From the NCBI GenBank assembly GCA_003254905.1, contig QANU01028969.1, positions 62,001 to 126,000 of the forward strand: a stretch of DNA of 64,000 nucleotides, given 5' to 3'. Below the pieces are notes generated by a model. The model worked only from the letters and a program-made list of their open reading frames with translations. It had not been told where the DNA came from and did no database searches. Positions 43,436 through 53,539 of this stretch are shown piece after piece. Position 1 is the first letter of the stretch; the number at the start of each line of letters is the position of its first letter. A program made the translations under genes and the position numbers. This stretch comes from Nissolia schottii (taxonomy: Eukaryota; Streptophyta; Magnoliopsida; Fabales; Fabaceae).

Positions 43436-44281
43436 ATAAAAGAAAAACAGTATAGAAATGATTATCACAACTGTTTAGAATAATTTTCGGATAATCACCC
43501 CCCCCCCATACATATGAAGTTTATTATGGTGAGATCACCCAATCTAAATGTGTAATTGCTTTATAATTGTCTTATATAATTGTTATCATAACATTAATAT
43601 TCTTTTAAATAAGAGTAATATATAAACCCATTTATTATAAAATGCCATGAATTTACATTTTATTTATTATTATACAAAATTTTAATACTGTTAATATCTC
43701 AATAATTTAATAATAAATAATATATGAGTTTACAATAATTTATTATAAATGAGTAAAGATATTATTTTTCTTTGAACAACTAATAATAATTAGTTAATAA
43801 CGTTTAAATAAGGGATTGGGTGGGACCCACCGTGGGGCACACAGTGGGGTTCCTTGTTAGGAATTACGGCTCTTATTGGGGGGAACCCATACCTCTTAAC
43901 GCCCGTTTCAGGCACGTGTTGCAAGCTCAACACAGTTGCAAGCTGGTCCTATGTTTTTTTATTCCTTCTCTCTCACATTTTTTATCCTTGTTTTAGATAT
44001 CTCAGCAGCCAGATTCACCAATCTCTTCCCTTCTTTAACGTTTGTTGGTCGTTTGGTCTTTGTCTTCCGAAAGACTTCTCTCTCTTCCCTTATTATTATG
44101 CATTGTTGTTTTATTGTTTCTTTCTGCGAAATTCAACGATTAGTAAATGTGAGTAACTATGGGGCTTTAAGGCCGGAGTTATTGACAGTAAATGGTTCGG
44201 GGGGTCCTGTTGCATTTAATTCGAATGGATTATGAGGTGAGAAATGATATTATGATAATTATTTTGAATAAATTTTAAGTA
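43436..44281. other. Intergenic spacer
   Basis: A C-rich run at 43498-43507. The open frames at 43854-44235 show no domain. Confidence 0.4.
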
Positions 44282-44430
44282 AGAGTTTCGTTAATCAATG
44301 TTCTAATAACATTAGTTAAGGAATGAAAAATTATAAATTTTGAAGTTCTTAATACATGAAGTAACATTAAAAATCACAAAATCTCATTTATTTTCTTAAC
44401 AAGTGACCTAAGGACACTTACTAGTTTTTC
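44282..44430. mobile_element. MITE of the ACAAGTGYCCTTAGGACACTTGT family, copy 1
   Basis: AAGAGTTTCGTTAATCAATG at the left and ACCTAAGGACACTTACTAG at the right are diverged versions of the termini at 45068-45249. Confidence 0.5.
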
Positions 44431-44494
44431 CTTTTAAATAGTCATCACACACACTTTTTATGAATGTGATTATTTAAATGTTATCTAAAATGAT

Positions 44495-44860
44495 TACTTT
44501 CTTTATCCATTTTTTATTGTCATTTTTAAAAAACATACAGATTAAGAAATATTTAATTATTACTATAGATAAAAAAAATTCTCCATCAGCCCATTTTTTA
44601 TTTTCATTTTTGATAAAACACGTAGTTTAAGAAATTATATAATGACACTAAGACAAAGAAAATATAGTGTGTAGATAAAATTAACCTTGATTAATTAATG
44701 TTATAATAATTAAGTGTTATTGGGAGTATATGAGAGATAAAAAGGATAAACTTATAAAAAATGCATTTACTGCTTCATTAATATACTTAAAAGACAAATA
44801 ATAATCTTGAACAATTTTTTTTTTAAGAAATGACAACAAAAAGTGAACGAATGGAGTATA
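44495..44860. mobile_element. MITE with TACTCC-type termini
   Basis: TACTTTCTTTATCCATTTTT at the left pairs with the reverse complement of the right end (TACTCCATTCGTTCACTTTT), and both continue TTGTCATTT. A (TA)n run (about 44863-44902) follows directly. Confidence 0.6.
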
Positions 44861-44905
<45 letters not shown>

Positions 44906-45067
44906 TAACATTGAGTAATTAATTAGTACTCCCTCCATATAATTATATCTATTTATTTGTTGAATTTTTAATGGCTTATAATATCTATTCATTTACCGTA
45001 TCTAGGTAACATAATATAGTGAAACATTTATTAGTATAAATAAATAAGAGGTGTTAATAAAAAGGAA

Positions 45068-45249
45068 GAGTTTTGTTAATAAGTGTCCTTAAGACACTTG
45101 TTAAGAAAATTAAAGTGGTAAGATTTTTTGGGAAAAACAAAAACATGAAGTGTTCAATGCATTAAAAATTTTAAAAGTTTATCTTTCTAATGAAATATTT
45201 TTATTAACATTTTTAACAAGTGCCCTTAGGACACTTGTTAGCAAAACCC
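45068..45249. mobile_element. MITE of the ACAAGTGYCCTTAGGACACTTGT family, copy 2
   Basis: Termini GAGTTTTGTTAATAAGTG and (reverse complement) GGGTTTTGCTAACAAGTG. Just inside each end sits a second palindrome, AAGTGTCCTTAAGACACTT, so each terminal repeat is itself self-complementary. Confidence 0.8.
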
Positions 45250-45322
45250 AAAAAAGAAATAGATAGACATGAGGAAAGTAATAATTAATTATAAATAAAT
45301 ATGAGGTGTTGATAAAAAGGAA

Positions 45323-45508
45323 GAGTTTTGCTAATAAGTGCGCTTAAGACACTTGTTAAGAAAATCAAAGTAGTAAGATTTTATGGGAAAAACAAAAACA
45401 TGAAGGTGTCCAATGCATTGGAAATTTTAAAATATTATCTTTTTAATGAAATATTTTTATTTAAAACCTTTTAACAAGTGTCTTAAGGGCACTTGTTAGC
45501 GAAACCCA
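45323..45508. mobile_element. MITE of the ACAAGTGYCCTTAGGACACTTGT family, copy 3
   Basis: Same termini and interior as copy 2 with scattered differences. It lies in the second unit of the tandem duplication. Confidence 0.8.
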
Positions 45509-45546
45509 ACAAAGAAATAGATAGATATGAGGAAAGTAATAAGAAT

Positions 45547-46219
45547 AATTATTCTTGTACACCCAGTGCTTGGACACCTGTTGTACAACCACCATATTTT
45601 ATTAAAACCCTCGGTTGAGTCAGCAAACTGTTCACCCTAACCAACTACGTGCCTCTTCGGCGAGATAACCACTCCTTCTACTCTATTTTTAGCTCGATTA
45701 GTTTTTTCTCATTCTCTCTGCGTTTGATCTGTTCTGGTTTATCGTTTCGTTGTTGCTTGTTCATTTTTTATTTCTCGGTCGTTTATGCTCTTTTGAACCA
45801 TTCATTTTTTATATGTTCTGCTATCGGTTCTATAATTGATGTCGACGACGAATCCACTAAATTTTGCAAATCCACTAAATTTTGTTGGCAAGGAGCCGTC
45901 GTTCATGGAGTTTTTGGAAAGTTTCAACAGTGCTATGGCGGCGGCGCCCTAACTCACATTGTTGGAAGGTAATTATTCAGTGAATTATCATACATGACGA
46001 TTGTGTCTAAAGATAAACAACGGCTATGCCTTACAAATTTGTTAGGTTAGGTCTAAAATAAAATGACGGTTAGGTCTCTTATAATAAAATGATTGTCTTA
46101 TAATAACACGATGGTTCTGTCTAGGTATAAACCAAAGTTGTGTCTTACAAAGTTGATAAGTTAGGTCTATAATTGAATAATGGTTAGATCTCTTATAACA
46201 CAGTCGTTGTGTCTTACTT
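45547..46219. other. 5' portion of a MULE-like region with GTTAGGTC repeats
   Basis: TTAGGTC words at about 46046, 46066 and 46160. The open frame 45649-45972 has no domain and may be an untranslated or non-coding part of the element. Confidence 0.35.
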
Positions 46220-47255
46220 CACAGAGAGTGTGCTACGTGGCACCAGCATTCCAACTCAAGTTACCACTGACGTTAACAATGAAGAGATTAATTTAGCAAC
46301 ATTTGACGAGAATGCAGGGATGATGGTGTCAAACTTTGAAGAACTTGAAGGTATTTTAATGAATTAAATAAAGTTTAGGTCTATGACGTTATATTGACTA
46401 GGTCTGACTTGTGATTACTGTTAGGTCACACAAGTTGATATAGTTAGGTCTTTTTTGAATTACACATTAGATCTATTTTATTTACTATGTATTTTTTTTG
46501 TGTGTCTGTATCAGATGAGGGCATAGGTGAATCAAGTACAAATATTACTATCCCAACTGTTGGTATGCAATTTAAGTCCGTTGAGGATGTTCATGATTTT
46601 TATGAAGACTATGCAACTAGCGTAGGATTTGAGTGCAAGATTAGAAACAAAAAATCTGATGAATTTGGGGTTCCGTGGTATCGTATAATTACATGTATTA
46701 GGGAGTGCGAGAGTCGATTGAAGTTACCACCATTAGAGAGGACGAACCTTTCTGTTGCTACAAATTGCAAGGCTAAGATCATTACGTCAAAGAACACTGA
46801 GGGGGCTTGGGTGATCAACAATGTTGTTTTGGAGCACTCTCATGCAACAAGTCCATCAAAATCAAGACACTTTGCATCTAATAGATTCATACCAATGTTT
46901 GCAAAAAGGATGATTGAGGTGGATGATAGTGCAGGGGTACGAACATACAAGACTTATAACTCTTTGTTACATGAAGTTGGTGGATTAGAAAATATTACAT
47001 TCACAGAAAGGGATGTTAGGAATTTCTTAAGGACGGAAGTTAGAGCTGTTGGGTTAGAATGGGATGGGTAAGCCATGATCCAATATTTTCATAGGATACA
47101 GGCTCAAAATGGTAACTCTTACCATGAAATTCTAAATGGTAATGAGAGGTGAATCGCCCATGTTTTATGGTGTGATGCAAGGAGTCGAGCGGCATACGAA
47201 TATTTTTGAGACGTGATCTCGTTTGAAATGACATGCTTGACCAACATGTACGATA
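46220..47255 (+). pseudogene. FAR1-type MULE transposase / FAR1-related sequence pseudogene
   Basis: A probable exon ending at 46350 (...TFDENAGMMVSNFEELE) splices in phase to 46515. The FAR1 DNA-binding domain follows: VGMQFKSVEDVHDFYEDYAT, SVGFECKIRNKKSD, then CKAKI and WVINNVVLEHSHATSP, the C-H zinc region. The reading frame then meets TAA at 47069. The same frame continues with AMIQYFHRIQAQNGNSYHEI, a TGA, IAHVLWCDARSRAAYEYF, another TGA and DVISFEMTCLTNMYD, the start of the MULE transposase domain, before it is cut off at about 47255. Three nonsense codons in one preserved frame mark it as dead. FAR1/FHY3 factors are domesticated MULE transposases; this copy looks like the transposon-side relic. 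Confidence 0.85.
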
Positions 47256-48288
47256 CATTATTATTTACATGACCTAACTACTTTAATATTTGAGACCTAA
47301 CCGAAATACTGTACGTGACCTAACCACATAATAATGTAAGACATAACTTTATGTGATTACAGACCTAACTTATNATATTAAAGAAAATCATAAGTTAATA
47401 TAAAATTATTTTTGAATAAAATTTAAAGTTTTAACCTGATCCATTAGATTAAATTTGGTATGGTTGAGATTTAGGGGCATTTTGATTTCTAACTCAACCC
47501 TCCTTGTAATTCATTTTGCTATGTTTCTACGTACTTACTGAGAGTCCAAACGAATAAGTGGCTGGGCTGCATCATATTTTTGGTCATGCTGGGCTTAATC
47601 TTTAATTAGAATATAATGGACTACCAATCATAGTAGTCACCCAGTATGTTGCGCCTTTCATAAGTTCATGTTCCATTAAACAATCCCACCCATAAACAAA
47701 ATGTTCCATTTAACATTATTAAGTTTTCTACCAAAAACAATAGAAATAAACATTAGTGGGTTATGTATGGGGCTGAGCTAAAACAAAATTATATATCTCC
47801 TTTGGGTTATGGACTAGTGATTCACATTAGATCCACAAACAGAAGCTAATGGCATATTTGACGTACTTTTCAATTTTTGGCTAACAAAACGTAACACAAG
47901 TGAAGTAATTAAGGGGCAAGACCTATTCATCCTGATAAAAACTTCCTCTTGGACATTTTTTTTTTTATAACTTTCCAAATATATACTTCGTATAGATTTG
48001 CATCAAACCATGGTTCCTTATCCGGTGTGCATGTATATTATATGAACATTAAGTGTACACCAATTGTTCATACCTTTTGGTTTGTTGTAGACCACCAGAT
48101 TTTGTGTGAAGAAGATCTGATGGCTGGGAAAGGACATAGCTTTTATACCGTGGTCTACACCTCATGTGGTCTGGCGCTGTTGGAACTTGTGTGCCGATTG
48201 GTGAGGCTTTGAATTTATTAAAAAGAGAAAATGTGCTAACATGTGCTTTTACATATAAGGACATAATCATTTATTGGTTTCAGGTTAA
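47256..48288. other. Right flank of the FAR1 relic and intergenic spacer
   Basis: GACCTAAC, the reverse complement of the left-side motif, occurs at about 47271, 47292, 47314 and 47362. One undetermined base at 47374. The remainder is without a recognisable gene. Confidence 0.4.
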
Positions 48289-48472
48289 TAATTTATTTAC
48301 TGACAAGTGCCCTTAGAATACTTGTTAAGGAACTCAAAATAAAAATATTTCATTAAAAAGTAATTTTTTTTTTAATTTTTCAATCAATTAAGCACTTCAA
48401 TTTTTTTTAATAAAATTTTACTACTTTAGGTTTCTTAACAAATTTTCTGCTGATACTTGTTAGTAAATTCTT
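48289..48472. mobile_element. MITE of the ACAAGTGYCCTTAGGACACTTGT family, copy 4 (diverged)
   Basis: TGACAAGTGCCCTTAGAATA at the left and CTGATACTTGTTAGTAAATT at the right keep the terminal words. The interior AAAAATATTTCATT matches the complement of copy 2. Confidence 0.55.
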
Positions 48473-49429
48473 CTTTTAAACATCATAAAATATTTCAAAT
48501 CCCATATTTTTAATAAAATTCTAAACCAATATTTTATGAAAACCTTTAATATTACTAAAGAAAGAAATTATGAAAAAAAAACCTTTTCAATTTCTCTCTC
48601 TCTCTCTTCCCATGTTTCTCCCTTTTTTTTTAATTTTTTTAAATAATAATAATAAGAGGTGAACCGGGTTAGCCCAGGGACAGAATTGGATCTTCCTTAC
48701 CCACAGACAACACAACCTTGTCATCTTCTTCCTCTTGCACAACCATGGACACAATAGTTGCATCTCACAGCAGCCATGGAGATCCAGCCATGCCATGGAG
48801 ACGACTGCTCCTATTAGATCTCCTCCATCTTCCTCTCACAACAACGACGACGACAAGTTGATGAACGACAATGCAACACTCTTCCCTTTACGCAGGTAAG
48901 CCATCGTCAATCTCCACGACTTACAGCATTGCGAGAGCAACGTCTTCTTCCACATTAAAAAACGTGAAGCATAGCGCAGGCCACAAGGAGTCCATCTTCG
49001 TCCCCATACGTACCGTCACACTCAAGTGGTGTATTGTCAACCCTAATGGAAGCACACTCAAGAAAGGGCACGTGTGAGGGCTAAGAGAGACACAAACAAG
49101 AAAGGGGGCTCGCAGCGAGAGAGGATCTCTCAATTTCGGATCTGTATCACAACAGATCTCCAATTTACTGGCTTAGGGATAGTTTCGAGATTTCTCAAAA
49201 GGCTTTCATGTCTTTTTACAAATGTTGTGTAATATAAAAACAACCCTAAACCTACACTTGCCGATCAATACAAGGTGCACATTGAAAATACAACAATTAT
49301 TGGTGTACACTGGATAAGGGACCTCAAACCATTGCTAAGTTGGTAGAAGAATTAACTGAAGATAAAATCTGGGTCTATCATTATTCACAATGTTTATGCA
49401 ATTTAACCATATGGATGATTATTATTTGA

Positions 49430-49464
<35 letters not shown>

Positions 49465-49486
49465 TTTTGAGGGTTAATTTTTTGAC
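48473..49486. other. Intergenic spacer
   Basis: A less AT-rich stretch at about 48655-49150 has no recognisable protein. (TA)n then (GA)n lies at 49431-49464, directly before the next element. Confidence 0.4.
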
Positions 49487-50108
49487 GTACTGCTATAAAG
49501 AAAGCACTTTTGATGTTTACCTTGTGATCTTTTGATCTAACAGTTTTTAAAAACGTAGTTCTTTTAAGGTGAAAAAGAAAACAATGGGACCTTGGATGTG
49601 GAAAAAAGTATCCAAGTTAATTTTATATTTCAATTTTTAAAAAAATAACAAATAAACTGAGTGATTATTGACCATTAAGAACATCTATAGAGTGGGTATT
49701 AAACTATAGATTTTTAAGGTGACCCTTCAAACTTAAGTAATTTAACAACATCTCCAGGTTTTTAAGGTTTTTTTTTTTTTTTTTTAATTTAGTTTAAAAT
49801 CCCATTTTTAAATTTAGAAAAAAAAAATCTAAAAGCAGTATCGTTCTTCAACCTCTTCCCCTTCTTTAACTCCCTCCTCATCTCACTGTCGTTTCTTCTT
49901 CTCTCATTCTTCTGCATTTCCCAATTCATACCCAAATCTCTACACAACCCCAGTATCCACTTTCTCCAACTACAACAACCAAAAGCCTCCAACACAAACC
50001 ACACCCTTGATCGGCCCCAACAAGCTCACCCCATCACAAATTCTCCAAATCCAAGCCCAAATTCAACTCCGACAACGCCATGTGGCATCCAACCCAACCC
50101 AGTCCGTT

Positions 50109-50586
50109 TGTCACGCCTCAACTTAGGGCAGTGACCAACACGCAAGGGACTGGTTTTCTTACGGAAGCTCTGGAACGCTTTTCGTAAAAAAAATCACTTT
50201 AACTTTAATTAAAACAAATAAAATTTTCTTTTTCTTAATAAACATGAACTCTTTTTATATAAAACATAAATATACATGACAAAATACGCGACTGGTCCAA
50301 GAATCATGTCTGTATACAATTGGAGCACTCTAAACATAACTCGATTACTAAATAAAAATAAACTAACAATTCCTATAGATAGTTTCACCTCAAGATAAAC
50401 TGCGGACTCTGGGATTCTGACGTCGCTACACTGACTATAAACTTCATGCTCTGCTACGCTGCTTCGTAACTTGTAACTGGAGGGGAGGTGAGGGGTGAGA
50501 ACTCTAGGGAGAGTCTCAGCAAGAGGCCGTCTGCACCACAACATGGGACACTTAGAAAAACACATGACATACAAATGCAATACATA

Positions 50587-50627
<41 letters not shown>

Positions 50628-51968
50628 GCAAGCATACAATTTTTCTATAATACTAATACATAAAAGCATTTGAAAATATAATATAGTTGGGGAGTTTCTG
50701 TAGATAGACATTCCGAACATTATGGTTTAGCTGTTCCTAAAATATCTGGGCTTTACTGTCTTGCCCCCTAATCTACATGACATGATATATGATACATGAC
50801 ACCAGACATCATCACGGGTTCTCATGTCTGGGCTTTACGGTCTTGTCCCTAAATCGACAAGAATCCTATTCTATTTTACGATCGTACAAGGTATACTAGG
50901 GTCAACGTAGGCTGTCGATAACTTACAGTTTTATCCTAGATATACTCCCATGAAAACAGTTTCAAATACATAACATGATCATCATAACATAATCCTTATC
51001 ATAACATGACTTAATATTCCTAAGTGTTTTATTTTGAAAAAATAAAGGTAGATTAAAATCTCATGCTTAAAGAGGTTTCCAAGTAAGAGAGGTGCGTGAC
51101 TACCAAGTCTTGTCCTTAGCCAAAACCTTTCCTTAACATATATCTTCTCCATCAGAATTTTTCTGTAACCATTATCTTTTACTAAGGTTTTAACTAAATA
51201 ATATGAATATCTATATCGCTTAATGCTAATCATACACACACAACATGAATATATTTAATGCAATAAAATGTCCTCCCCTGTAGTTCTAAAAATAGTTTCA
51301 TGATTTTCTAAAAATAGCTTCGTAAATATCTATCTCATAAATGAAGATTTTCTAAACAAATAATTATGAGAGAATATCTAACTAAATAAAATAATAACTA
51401 ACTTCATAAATACATAATTAAAATAATAAATTCTACCTCCTAGGATTTTATAAAATATGCATAAATAAAATAATGCTAAAATAAATAAAAAAATAAATAA
51501 CTTTTAAAAATAACTACATGGTCTAAAATAGATCGTGAAGAAAGTCACTCACCATAACATGACTGACCACTGAGGAGCACTAAGCTGGAGCTTCAGACAC
51601 CCCTACATGGAGGCACTACTTCCCTACGAACGAAAAACACGAGGGAGAAAAGAATAAAAATATAACTGGAGCGAAAAGTTTCACACAAGTGTAACCTCTC
51701 AAGCTCGTGGAGTAAATTAGCAAGTCTAAATACTCACGGAATGCCTCTAAATATAGGGGAGGAGGAAACCTCCTTCTACAACGTCAATCGATATGAGACT
51801 AATTCTCGCACTCGTCTCGCGCAAGATGAATCCATGTAAACATCATCTCGCGTGAGATGAGCTCTAGAAACCATTTTCGCCTTCCCTGACTATTGTCTTG
51901 CGCGAGATGACTATACGTCTCGTGCGAGACGCCTTTTTTTTCTTTTTTTTCTTCTAATAGTCATCACA
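50109..51968 (-). mobile_element. 1.86-kb solo LTR-like insertion
   Basis: It starts TGTCACGCC and ends CATCACA (TG...CA). The flanking pentamers are CCGTT (50104-50108) and CTATT (51969-51973), which differ only by two transitions. Excision at these points restores the ERF reading frame exactly (SV then NHQNN). Minus orientation is favoured because GGCGTGACA is a usual 3' LTR end. The 51780-51940 end is rich in CTCGCGCGAGATG-like palindromes. It also contains an (AC)n run at 50589-50622. No coding domain or primer-binding site is seen, hence solo LTR. Confidence 0.6.
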
Positions 51969-52212
51969 CTATTAACCACCAAAACAACCAACAACATGCC
52001 ATCAACTTCTTGGCCCCAAAGCCCGTCCCCATGAAGCAATTCGTTGCATTAGCATTGAAGTCGAACGAGAAGCTGTATAAAGGGGTGAAAGAGCAACATT
52101 GGGGGAAGCGGGTGGCAGAGATGAGGCTCCCCAAGAACCGCACACCCACCTCTGGCTAGGCACCTTCGACACAGCCGAGGAAGCCGCCCTTGTCGTATAC
52201 TACACTCTCGCC

Positions 52213-53177
52213 CAAAGTTATCAAACTCGAGAGTTTAAGTAAACTTGTTGAGCCTCCGTAAACTTGGATCGTAAACTCGTACGAGTTTACCTATTACTAA
52301 AAAAATATTAAAAAAGTATTTTAAAAAACTTGAAATTCATAAATACTTTTAACTCCATAACAAAGCACAAATAAAGATGAAATATATGAGTTCTAAGTTC
52401 AATTCATACATAATACATAATGCATATGTTTGAACCAGAACATATCCTTCTCCACTTAAACTTAATGACAAGCAAAATCTATCAACAAAAAATAGAGGCG
52501 ATGTGTTGAGTAACCAACATAGCAAATGTATATAAAGAACAGTGTCACTCATTCTTGACAGAAGTAGTCTGCTTCGAGTCGACAACAAAGAATTCGGTGA
52601 TGACTTCGAGGGTCATGCCCTTTGTTTTTGGAACCTTCAAGAACACAAATATCCAAGAGATGACACACAAAATAACATAAACACCGAAGATACCAGCGAG
52701 TCTCATAGTACTAAGTATCACAGGAAGCGAGTATGTGACGATGATGTCTCCAATCCAAAACACTAAAGCACAGATAGCGATGCAGAGGCCACGCACCCTA
52801 GTAGGAAAGATCTTTGAGCAAATGATGAAATACATACGATGGATTAGCGACGGAGCACGATGGAAGAGCACAACGAAGCACGATGACACGATGGAGCACG
52901 ATTGCAGGCACAACTGTGAATGACAACTCTGAAACACTCAAACGACCTAAATCTATAAACTCAGATACGTGCAAATTGACGTCATAATTCCTTGTTTTGT
53001 CCTTTAAGAAATACCCAACTGTGGTAAACTCGTGAACTCGCCAGTAAACTCGCGATTTTATGCGAGTTTACCGAGTTTACCCAAAAATGAGTTTACATGC
53101 GATTCAGCTCGATTATACTATCTAAGAACGTAAACTCGTATGAGTTTACGCGTTAACACGCGATTTTGATAACCATG
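52213..53177. mobile_element. 965-bp hAT-like element carrying a sugar-transporter fragment
   Basis: The left end CAAAGTTATCAAACTCG and right end (reverse complement CATGGTTATCAAAATCG) match the hAT terminal style. Flanking octamers CTCTCGCC (52205-52212) and TTGTCGCC (53178-53185) agree at six of eight positions. Just inside each end are the palindromes GTAAACTCGTACGAGTTTAC (52270-52289) and GTAAACTCGTATGAGTTTAC (about 53131). It sits inside the AP2 domain of the ERF pseudogene. Confidence 0.75.
52545..52835 (-). pseudogene. Captured C-terminal exon of a tonoplast monosaccharide transporter (TST/TMT)
   Basis: The minus strand reads KIFPTRVRGLCIAICALVFW, then IGDIIVTYSLPVILS, FGVYVILCVISWIFVFLKVP and KTKGMTLEVITEFFVVDSKQ before a stop at 52545. 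This is the last transmembrane region and PETKG-type motif of the vacuolar sugar/proton antiporters (sugar-porter major facilitator family); the usual PETKG is PKTKG here. Only about 95 residues of a protein of more than 700 are present. The frame is still open, so capture or insertion is not very old. Confidence 0.85.
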
Positions 53178-53539
53178 TTGTCGCCTACAAGCTCAGGGAC
53201 GACTTTGCCCGCCTCAACTTCCTCAACCTCAACCACCACGACGATCACGTCTTCAGCTACTTCGGCGATTACAAGCCCCTCCCTTCCTCCGTCGACGCTA
53301 AGATCCGCGCCATCTGCGAATCCCTCGCGCTATCTCAAAAACCACAAAATCCTTGTTCCCCATAAACACAATGGGTTGGGGTGACATTTAAACATACTAA
53401 TGTGTTTAGGATATTTTTGTCTTTTACACCAAGGCCATGTTAGTCATTGACTCATAATTTTTTAATGTAACAATTCGTTCACTAGCATTTTTCGGTCAAA
53501 AGAAGGTGAACATCAAAAGTGCTTTCTTTATAGCAGCAC

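Larger units (their letters stand above)
45037..45546. repeat. Tandem duplication (unit about 255 bp), each unit holding one MITE
   Basis: GGTGTTAATAAAAAGGAAGAG/GGTGTTGATAAAAAGGAAGA and AGAAATAGATAGACATGAGG/AGAAATAGATAGATATGAGG recur at a spacing of about 255 bp. The MITEs are 45068-45249 and 45323-45508. Confidence 0.85.
49870..53362 (+). pseudogene. DREB A-6/RAP2.4-like AP2/ERF transcription factor pseudogene, split by two insertions
   Basis: Segment 1 (about 49870-50108) encodes FPNSYPNLYTTPVSTFSNY ... LIGPNKLTPSQILQIQAQIQ ... SV, the N-terminal part of RAP2.4-type factors. Segment 2 (51974-52212) encodes [13 protein letters not shown] and the first half of the AP2 domain ([20 protein letters not shown]). 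A 2-nt excess near 52148 then shifts the frame to a TAG, and beyond it [12 protein letters not shown] is readable in the other frame. Segment 3 (53186-53362) encodes [15 protein letters not shown] ... [20 protein letters not shown]. The Val in VAEMRLP is DREB-like. The protein would bind DRE/GCC elements if intact. The insertions are a solo LTR (50109-51968) and a hAT-like element (52213-53177). Recognition of the family is firm. Confidence 0.85.
49487..53539. mobile_element. Pack-MULE-like long-TIR element carrying an ERF pseudogene and two nested insertions
   Basis: The left end 49487-49615 (GTACTGCTATAAAGAAAGCA, CTTTTGATGTTTACCTTGTG, GGGACCTTGGATGTGG ... AGTATCC) is matched in reverse complement by the right end 53407-53539 (GTGCTGCTATAAAGAAAGCA, CTTTTGATGTTCACCTTCTT, TGGCCTTGGTGTAA ... 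AATATCC). The inverted repeats are about 130 bp, typical of Mutator-like elements. Between them lie only host-gene pieces and other transposons, with no transposase. A target-site duplication was not resolved. Confidence 0.7.

Noticed and set aside
49789..50004. Minus-strand 71-codon frame
   Set aside because: Shadow of the ERF pseudogene, whose conserved peptides are on the plus strand.
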